DNA of 20,420 nucleotides, from the NCBI GenBank assembly GCA_964370305.1, contig CAYJIU010000026.1, forward strand, positions 1 to 20,420, read 5' to 3'. Origin of the DNA: CAYJAD01 sp964370305. Its GTDB lineage: Bacteria; Desulfobacterota; Desulfovibrionia; Desulfovibrionales; Desulfovibrionaceae. The first letter of the stretch is position 1. Each line of letters opens with the position of its first letter. The position numbers and the translations under genes are program-made. The notes under the pieces were generated by a model. It made no database searches, was not told the origin of the DNA, and worked only from the letters and a program-made list of their open reading frames with translations. Below, piece by piece: positions 15,074 through 20,420 of this stretch.

Positions 15074-16333
15074 CTAATCTGCTTTATGTTGCAAGCATAA
15101 ATTGGCGATATATTTTATTTGTGGCTTGGCATGAGTATAAAAGTGCTTAAAACCAATACATAAATAATTTATGGGGTGAACCCCATGGGATGTTTTTACA
15201 AAACGATGCCGCGGGCATTGCCCCCAACACCAAGTACCACTTGGGCAATGCAAACATTCATGGGCAAGCTCACGTTGCTTTTTAAAAGCAAAATCTTGTT
15301 GACGAGGTGAAAAAACTAAATCGCGCAAAGTAGCATTATGTACATTGCCAAGACAATACTCTTTATTTACATAGTGATCACAGCTATATACATTTCCGTC
15401 ACATTCAATAGCCACACCCTTTCCACAAATTTTTCCTGTGGTGCAAATTTGTGCAGTTAGTCCCATGGCCTGAGCAACGGCAGTTTCAAACCAATTAACT
15501 AGCACTTTTCCTAAGTCTTTTTGCACCCACTCATCAAATACTTCACAAAGAAATGCTCCCCAATCCTCTGGAATTACAGACCAATTTGTAACAAATTCTT
15601 GGGCATGGGCAGAGTTTGTGTATTGTGTAACTTTTGGTAGGATTTGCTCATCCCAACACATAGGGGCATATTCAGTAAAAACTACTGGTTCTACGCATGG
15701 GTTAAATTGTACATAGGTTGAACCAAGCTCTTTGGTTAAAAAAGTGTAAACATCTAAGGGTTTTTTAGCATTATATCTATTTATTGTGCTTAAAGTTGTA
15801 AATGCTACATCATAGGCCTTTAAACATTCAACTCCGCGCATTACTTGTTTGAAAGTGCCCTTTCCAGCTTTATCTATACGGCATTTATTATGTAAATCTT
15901 CTGGCCCATCTATGGATAATCCTACTAAAAAATCATGTTCTTTTAGAAATTTTGCCCAATCTTTGTTCAACAAAGTTGCATTGGTCTGCAAGGTGTTGGA
16001 AATATTCTTTTTACTTGGATTATGTTTTTTTTGCAAAGCTAAAACTTTTTCAAAAAATGCAATACCTAATAATGTGGGCTCCCCCCCTTGCCAAGAAAAT
16101 ACAATTTCCTTGTGTTCATTGGCAGCGATATATTGCTTAATAACAGTTTCAAGTGTTTGATCATCTATGCGTTTTGCAGTATTTTGCAAGAGATTTTCTT
16201 TGTGCAAATAATAGCAATATGTGCAATCAAGATTGCAGGTAGACCCGATGGGTTTTAACATGGCATGAAAACGATGAGCATGACCGCTATGGTCTAGATA
16301 TATTTGAGTATTTTTAGGGATTGTAGCTGGCAT
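15074..16333 (-). CDS. Anaerobic sulfatase-maturating enzyme (radical SAM/SPASM)
   Basis: This enzyme oxidises a serine or cysteine in a sulfatase to C-alpha-formylglycine before export. The radical-SAM cluster motif is CNLDCTYC (C33, C37, C40 from this start), preceded by HAMLKPIGST, as in anSMEs. VFSWQGGEPTLLG and VGLSIDGPEDLHN follow. The C-terminal SPASM region has many cysteines (CDGNVYSCDHYV, ECLHCPSGTWCWGQCP, YLCIGFKHF) that bind two auxiliary Fe-S clusters. I placed the start at the ATG at 16333 because ATAAGG lies seven bases upstream; a GTG at 16354 would add seven residues but lacks a ribosome-binding site. The 419-residue length is typical of anSMEs at about 370-430. Its direct neighbour is a Ser-type sulfatase, the expected client. 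Confidence 0.93.
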   Translation of the reverse strand: MPATIPKNTQIYLDHSGHAHRFHAMLKPIGSTCNLDCTYCYYLHKENLLQNTAKRIDDQTLETVIKQYIAANEHKEIVFSWQGGEPTLLGIAFFEKVLALQKKHNPSKKNISNTLQTNATLLNKDWAKFLKEHDFLVGLSIDGPEDLHNKCRIDKAGKGTFKQVMRGVECLKAYDVAFTTLSTINRYNAKKPLDVYTFLTKELGSTYVQFNPCVEPVVFTEYAPMCWDEQILPKVTQYTNSAHAQEFVTNWSVIPEDWGAFLCEVFDEWVQKDLGKVLVNWFETAVAQAMGLTAQICTTGKICGKGVAIECDGNVYSCDHYVNKEYCLGNVHNATLRDLVFSPRQQDFAFKKQRELAHECLHCPSGTWCWGQCPRHRFVKTSHGVHPINYLCIGFKHFYTHAKPQIKYIANLCLQHKAD

Positions 16334-16400
16334 GATGGGCCTTATAAAAAACACTTGCGATGTTATTTATTAAATAATTACTTCTAAGTATATTAATTTT

Positions 16401-17156
16401 CTAACTTTGTATTTTATTGCGCACTTGGCGGCAAACGCCCATAAGTGCATCATATTCATGTCTACGTATGCTAACTCGCCCCAAAAAACGCCGTAGAGGC
16501 ATTAAAAAATAATCAGGGTTATCACCATGTAAATAATCAATTTGTAAAAGCATTTCTTTTAAGTGTTCGTAAAGTCTAGCTTGGTCTTCGGCTGAAATTC
16601 GCGTGGGACTTTCGTCTACACAGCTTTCTTGCTTAAATGGCTTTTGTATGGCCTTAAGACATTCATATAACAATAGTAATGTAGCTTGCGCCACATTTAG
16701 GGAAGAAGCACCAGCTGTTGGAATTGTTACCAAGCGTTGGCAATTTTCTATTTCTTCATTATTAAGCCCTCTATCTTCAGGGCCCATGACAATGGCTACG
16801 CGCACACCTTCTTGCAAAGCCTTGCTTATTTCAAGGGCAGCTTGCTCAGGGCTTAAGAGCTCACGCCGCCAGCCGCCAGTTCTGGCAGTGCTCCCTACCA
16901 CTAAGGAATACGGGGCAATAGCCTCAGATAATGTGGGGTAAATATTGATATTTTCTAAAATATCTTGCCCCTTAGATGTGGCAAGGGGGTAGGCTTGTTC
17001 TTTATTCCAACGCTCTGGATTAACAAGACCAATGCCGCTTGCACCCATATTGGCACAAGCTCTGGCCACCATACCCACATTTTCAGGAAAGCGATTTTTT
17101 ACCAAAACCACATCAAGGCCGCTTAAGGAAGGAAGATTTGCCTTAGTAGATTCCAT
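16401..17156 (-). CDS. trmJ: tRNA (cytidine/uridine-2'-O)-methyltransferase TrmJ-like (SPOUT family)
   Basis: A 251-residue SpoU/TrmH-type methyltransferase. It opens with VVLVKNRFPENVGMVARACANMG, matching the N-x-G-x-x-R-x-x-N-x-G signature, and has the knot motifs VAIVMGPEDRGLNNEEI and VTIPTAGASSLNVAQATLLLLYE. The C-terminal third (DYFLMPLRRFLGR onward) is the extension typical of TrmJ, which methylates the 2'-O of nucleotide 32 in tRNA. Some databases label such proteins simply as RNA methyltransferase; the exact target is inferred. There is no clear ribosome-binding site before the ATG. It lies 58 bp after the DUF456 gene and 67 bp before the maturase, all on the minus strand, so partial cotranscription with the sulfatase pair is possible. 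Confidence 0.88.
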   Translation of the reverse strand: MESTKANLPSLSGLDVVLVKNRFPENVGMVARACANMGASGIGLVNPERWNKEQAYPLATSKGQDILENINIYPTLSEAIAPYSLVVGSTARTGGWRRELLSPEQAALEISKALQEGVRVAIVMGPEDRGLNNEEIENCQRLVTIPTAGASSLNVAQATLLLLYECLKAIQKPFKQESCVDESPTRISAEDQARLYEHLKEMLLQIDYLHGDNPDYFLMPLRRFLGRVSIRRHEYDALMGVCRQVRNKIQS

Positions 17157-17214
17157 AATTTATTATACAAAGTCTTAATATAAATATCTAATTATAATAT
17201 TTTGATAGATCCAA

Positions 17215-17799
17215 CTATGCAAAAAATTGTTGGAAAATCCATTGCACATGCTGTGATGGTTCTGGAATATCTGGCCAGATATAACGCCCTGTAACGGCAA
17301 GCATAGCTCCACCAATGCCGCACTTACATACAGTGCCTAAAAAACGCCCCATCATGGCCCCAAATGCAGCCTCTTGGGCATCGGCAAAGGAACGCCCCTT
17401 GAGCTTTTCCATAATAAAGCAGCCAAGCCAAGCACCAATGAGCGCGCCAATTAAAGCCCCAATGCCAAAAAACAAGGGGGCCAGCACAATGGCACCTATA
17501 ATGGCCCCCACAATACCTGCAAAGGTTCCCGAGGATGTGGAGCCGTACTTTTTGGCCTTAATTACTTGCACACCAAGTTCCAAAACCTCCCCAATGACGG
17601 CAAGTGTTGTTAATATTACAAAAAAAACAACATCCATTTGGGCTGTATCAGGGTAAATATATTTCCACAAAGCAACAAAGCCAAGAATAATCCAATTAGC
17701 TGGCAAGCTGAAAATATTCAAAAATAAAATCAGTGTAAGTAAGCCCATAAAGGCCGTTGCAAAAATATAGGTTAAGGCTGGAGGAATTATTAACTCCAT
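17215..17799 (-). CDS. DUF456 membrane protein
   Basis: A 194-residue inner-membrane protein of the DUF456 family, function unknown. It has about four to five hydrophobic segments: 8-30, 33-48, 57-80 and a long glycine-rich stretch 92-128 (GTFAGIVGAIIGAIVLAPLFFGIGALIGALIGAWLG in parts), whose G-xxx-G spacing suggests tightly packed helices. The conserved features of the family are the NWIILG segment with W near residue 35 and E88/E91-LGVQ. The ATG is preceded by GAGGA and lies inside paaK, which it overlaps by 10 bp, so the two are translationally linked. Nothing in the sequence gives a transport substrate. Confidence 0.82.
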   Translation of the reverse strand: MELIIPPALTYIFATAFMGLLTLILFLNIFSLPANWIILGFVALWKYIYPDTAQMDVVFFVILTTLAVIGEVLELGVQVIKAKKYGSTSSGTFAGIVGAIIGAIVLAPLFFGIGALIGALIGAWLGCFIMEKLKGRSFADAQEAAFGAMMGRFLGTVCKCGIGGAMLAVTGRYIWPDIPEPSQHVQWIFQQFFA

Positions 17800-19094
17800 G
17801 TTTTTCCTCGTAGATCTTGAACTCGCACCGCCTTACCTTCAGTGGTGGGAATACTCCCCGATTGTACTAAATCAATTTTCGGAGTAATTAAAATTTCATC
17901 ACATAAGCATTTAGAAATTTTTGACTGTAGGCCGCGTAAAACACGCATATCGTCGGAAAAATACTCTTCACGAATTTCGATTTGCACGCGCATATCATCT
18001 GCAATACCATTATTTTCAAGTAAAATAAGGTAGTTTTCCCCCACTTCCTTAAAGGACATGAGAACTTGCTCCACTTGCATGGGGTAGATATTAACACCTT
18101 TAATAATCAACATATCGTCAGCTCTGCCTAAAATTCTTTCAATACGGCGATGCTTACGACCACATGGGCACTCACCCGTTAAAAAGCGAGTTAAATCACG
18201 AGTGCGATAACGCAAAATTGGCATACCTTGGCGACAAAGTGTTGTCATTACAAGCTCACCCACTTCACCATCAGGTACCGGCTCACCTGTTTCTGGGTTA
18301 ACAATTTCAGGGATGAAAGCATCCTCCCACACATGTAGACCATTTTGATTTTCACACTCAAAGGCAACACCAGGGCCATTCATTTCTGAAAGACCATATG
18401 AGTTATAAACTTTCATATTAAAAAGACTTTCAATGCGCCTGCGATACTCTTCAGTATATGGTTCAGCACCCACAAGAGCTATGCGCAAAGGTAAATCAGC
18501 TGGATTTTCGCCATCCTTTTCTAAATGGCCACCAAGAATTAAAGCATATGAAGGCAATATATGGACTACGGTTGTCTGAAAATCTTTCACCAGTTTTAGT
18601 TGACGACGTGAATTGCCAGCTCCAGCTGGTATGGTCAAGCAGCCAAGACGCTCAGCCCCATAATGTATACCAAGCCCACCGGTAAATAATCCATATCCTG
18701 ACATATTTTGGAAGACATCCTCACGCCTAACCCCTGCCATATGCATACTACGGGCCATCAAATCTGCCCAAGAGTTAAGGTCATTTTGAGTATGACAAAT
18801 GGCTGTTGGAGTGCCTGTTGTGCCACTTGAACAATGCATGCGCACAATTTCTGACTTGGGCACACACAAAAGACCAGTGGGATAATTAGCTCTTAAATCA
18901 TCCTTAGTAGTAAATGGCAATTTGCGTATGTCATCTACAGTTTTAATATCTTGCGGGCTAACATTCGCTTGTGCAAACATATTTGCATAAAATTCAGATT
19001 TTGAGGCCTGCTCCATGGTAGTGCGCAATCTTGTACACTGGGTTTGCTCAATTTCATCACGGTTCCACAATTCAGCTTGATCAAAAACTTCCAT
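17790..19094 (-). CDS. paaK: Phenylacetate-CoA ligase family AMP-forming enzyme
   Basis: A 434-residue adenylate-forming ligase that activates an aryl acid as an acyl-AMP and then forms the CoA thioester. Motifs in order: the ATP-binding loop SSGTTGTP (89-96), YGLSEMNGPGVAFEC, YRTRDLTRFL with the ribose-binding Asp, and the hinge/C-terminal region RILGRADDMLIIKGVNIYP. A zinc-like cysteine pair (CPCGRKH) precedes the hinge. Length and domain order are normal for PaaK. Desulfovibrio-type anaerobes carry several paralogues, acting on phenylacetate, indoleacetate or related acids, and no phenylacetate pathway genes are adjacent, so the true substrate is uncertain. AAGGA precedes the ATG. It lies 82 bp after the DUF1786 gene and overlaps DUF456 by 10 bp. 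Confidence 0.9.
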   Translation of the reverse strand: MEVFDQAELWNRDEIEQTQCTRLRTTMEQASKSEFYANMFAQANVSPQDIKTVDDIRKLPFTTKDDLRANYPTGLLCVPKSEIVRMHCSSGTTGTPTAICHTQNDLNSWADLMARSMHMAGVRREDVFQNMSGYGLFTGGLGIHYGAERLGCLTIPAGAGNSRRQLKLVKDFQTTVVHILPSYALILGGHLEKDGENPADLPLRIALVGAEPYTEEYRRRIESLFNMKVYNSYGLSEMNGPGVAFECENQNGLHVWEDAFIPEIVNPETGEPVPDGEVGELVMTTLCRQGMPILRYRTRDLTRFLTGECPCGRKHRRIERILGRADDMLIIKGVNIYPMQVEQVLMSFKEVGENYLILLENNGIADDMRVQIEIREEYFSDDMRVLRGLQSKISKCLCDEILITPKIDLVQSGSIPTTEGKAVRVQDLRGKTWS

Positions 19095-19176
19095 AATATG
19101 TTCCTTATAGTTAAAACTGATATATTGAAAATTAAATTTATTATTTTAGATGATTAACATAGAGCACTTAAAAAAA

Positions 19177-20232
19177 TTATCCGGTGCAAGCATGGATATA
19201 ACCGCGCAAGAGACCAAAACAGCCCGCAAGCATCATATCACCATGAGGCGCGATACATTGCCCATGCCCTTGTAAAAATTCACGCTGTGGCCCAAGCAAA
19301 TATGTGGGAGCAAAGCTGCCTGCATCTTCAGGTATTTGCCCAAAAGCCGTACCATGCCCACCGCTTAGGCGTACCTGCTCATCCGGTAGCCAGCCTAGGC
19401 GAAATTCCTTCAAATCATGTAAATATTCATCTAATGTGCGTTGGCCGGTATGGTGCTCAAAAATCGCATAAACCTTTGCTTTATAAACAAGTGCCGCCAC
19501 TATATGACTATTGCCTACATTAATGATGGTTACACCTTCACGCCACGAACGTTCACGTACTTCAGGGGCACATAATGCACCCAAGATGGCCGCTGTTCCC
19601 GTATCTGCCATGGGGCCACCACTAAGTTGCTGAATGGTAGCAAGGCGAGTTAGCTCCGTTGGCACATTAGTATATAGCCACTGTTCAGGCTCATGCGAAC
19701 GCTTAAGAAGTTTACGCCAAGCAAGCATGCGCCCTAAGCGATTGCCCTCTAAATGTATGCCGTGGTCTTGGGCAGCTGCCAATACCATATTAGGCAAGGG
19801 TAAACCTAGATGCTGCAAAGTATGTTGCCAAAATGTTGGGCTATAATCTGCTAAAAATACTGGTACCGCACCCTTTGGCGCATGTTCACAAATATCTATA
19901 CCCATGGCTTGCACACGCGCAATATCATCATGTAAGGCAGCGGCGGCACTTTGCGTGCAAGACACGGCAAAGCCTTCATCAAGATGTGCTTTGAGGCTTC
20001 TAAAAAAACCTCCCCCCATATTATAACCATAAAGCCAGATATGCTGTTTTGATTCAGTCAAAGCGTAGATACGCTCTGCCACCATGCGCGCAGGCGCAGG
20101 GATAACAAATCGCGGCCAATTTTCTGGTGTCATATGTGGACGGGCTAAAAGTACATCTTGTGTGCCACTGCCTATATCAAGGCATAGTATGGGCCCACTT
20201 TCAGTTAAAAATTTAAATTCATCTTGGAGCAT
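19177..20232 (-). CDS. DUF1786 protein with actin/Hsp70-like ATPase motif
   Basis: A 351-residue protein of the uncharacterised DUF1786 family, sometimes labelled as related to pyruvate formate-lyase activation without evidence I can see. The N-terminus has LCLDIGSGTQDVLL (D19 to D26), the phosphate-1-like motif of the ASKHA (actin/Hsp70/sugar kinase) fold, and near residue 245 comes TIINVGNSHIVAALVYKAKVYAIFEHHTG, matching a phosphate-2-like strand-turn with conserved glycine. Two further glycine-rich regions are GYNMGGGF and LSGGHGTAFG. No radical-SAM cysteine motif is present. No signal peptide is seen. A GAGG site lies six bases before the ATG. Its downstream neighbour is paaK; a functional link is unproven. 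Confidence 0.82.
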   Translation of the reverse strand: MLQDEFKFLTESGPILCLDIGSGTQDVLLARPHMTPENWPRFVIPAPARMVAERIYALTESKQHIWLYGYNMGGGFFRSLKAHLDEGFAVSCTQSAAAALHDDIARVQAMGIDICEHAPKGAVPVFLADYSPTFWQHTLQHLGLPLPNMVLAAAQDHGIHLEGNRLGRMLAWRKLLKRSHEPEQWLYTNVPTELTRLATIQQLSGGPMADTGTAAILGALCAPEVRERSWREGVTIINVGNSHIVAALVYKAKVYAIFEHHTGQRTLDEYLHDLKEFRLGWLPDEQVRLSGGHGTAFGQIPEDAGSFAPTYLLGPQREFLQGHGQCIAPHGDMMLAGCFGLLRGYIHACTG

Positions 20233-20420
20233 AAAAAGCCTCGTAAACCATAAAATCTCTGTGCAATTATGTTAGGTATATTTTTACAAAAATATGGAAA
20301 CTATCTTGTTTATACTTGCGCTGCGTAGCGGTTTCACTATGGTAACAAAATTTAATTATATCTTGAATATTGCAACTATGCAAGCATTACCCGCATGCCT
20401 CACATGGCAATCACGGCAAT
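20233..20420. other. Unassigned right-hand gap
   Basis: No gene can be supported here. It holds the leader of the DUF1786 gene and a small CGCT-GCGT-AGCG hairpin near 20320-20331. A short open frame from an ATG at 20339 on the plus strand runs off the edge, and a possible last few codons of a minus-strand gene end in TGA at 20402-20400; both are too short to judge. Confidence 0.3.

Noticed and set aside
17315..17656. Frame of 113 residues opposite the DUF456 gene
   Set aside because: It is the shadow of a glycine/alanine-rich membrane protein; its proline and lysine pattern comes from the complementary codons.
20339..20420. Start of a new plus-strand gene at the right edge
   Set aside because: Only about 27 codons are visible, there is no ribosome-binding site, and no family is recognisable.

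Overview
This window looks like chromosomal DNA from a Gram-negative, anaerobic, Desulfovibrio-like bacterium (Desulfovibrionaceae or a close relative) with a fairly AT-rich genome. That is inference from gene content: a small MucR/Ros zinc-finger regulator, a pseudouridine synthase fused to dephospho-CoA kinase, an SH3/NlpC-P60 lipoprotein of the kind known from Desulfovibrio, a phenylacetate-CoA ligase paralogue, and a sulfatase paired with an oxygen-sensitive radical-SAM maturase. No rRNA, tRNA, CRISPR array, transposase or phage gene was seen.

Layout. Positions 1-929 (minus strand) hold the N-terminal part of a HIT-family protein and a MucR-like regulator. Positions 1158-7823 (plus) hold lysA, then a tight run of MATE transporter, MprF-synthase-like acyltransferase, NlpC/P60 lipoprotein and the RluD-CoaE fusion, in which successive genes overlap or nearly touch. 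A small acidic protein of unknown function follows (7877-8200). A terminator hairpin separates these from the convergent operon rsmD-coaD-miaA (10276-8257, minus), whose genes overlap. Then come a LOG-family protein, tadA and ychF (10771-13223, plus), ended by a strong two-way terminator. The rest is on the minus strand: DUF1786 protein, paaK, DUF456 membrane protein, trmJ, anaerobic sulfatase maturase and a secreted sulfatase (20232-13351).

How the genes work together. Several encode translation-associated RNA modification (RluD domain, MiaA, RsmD, TadA, TrmJ) and the last two steps of CoA synthesis (CoaD and the CoaE domain). LysA, the NlpC/P60 enzyme and perhaps the acyltransferase touch diaminopimelate or envelope chemistry. 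The clearest two-gene system is the radical-SAM maturase with the exported sulfatase. The sulfatase has serine, not cysteine, at the formylglycine position, so it should depend on exactly this type of maturase.

The most unusual DNA is non-coding. (1) The 491-bp gap 10280-10770 contains a roughly 306-bp block with near-identical 20-bp repeats at both ends and a chain of five hairpins. A partial copy of its end lies between the sulfatase and maturase genes. (2) A 42-bp hairpin repeat flanks ychF as two inverted copies, and two of their three differences lie at facing stem positions and preserve pairing. (3) Nested complementary arms lie between lysA and the MATE gene. These may be repeat families or small structured RNAs; I recognise none of them as a named family.
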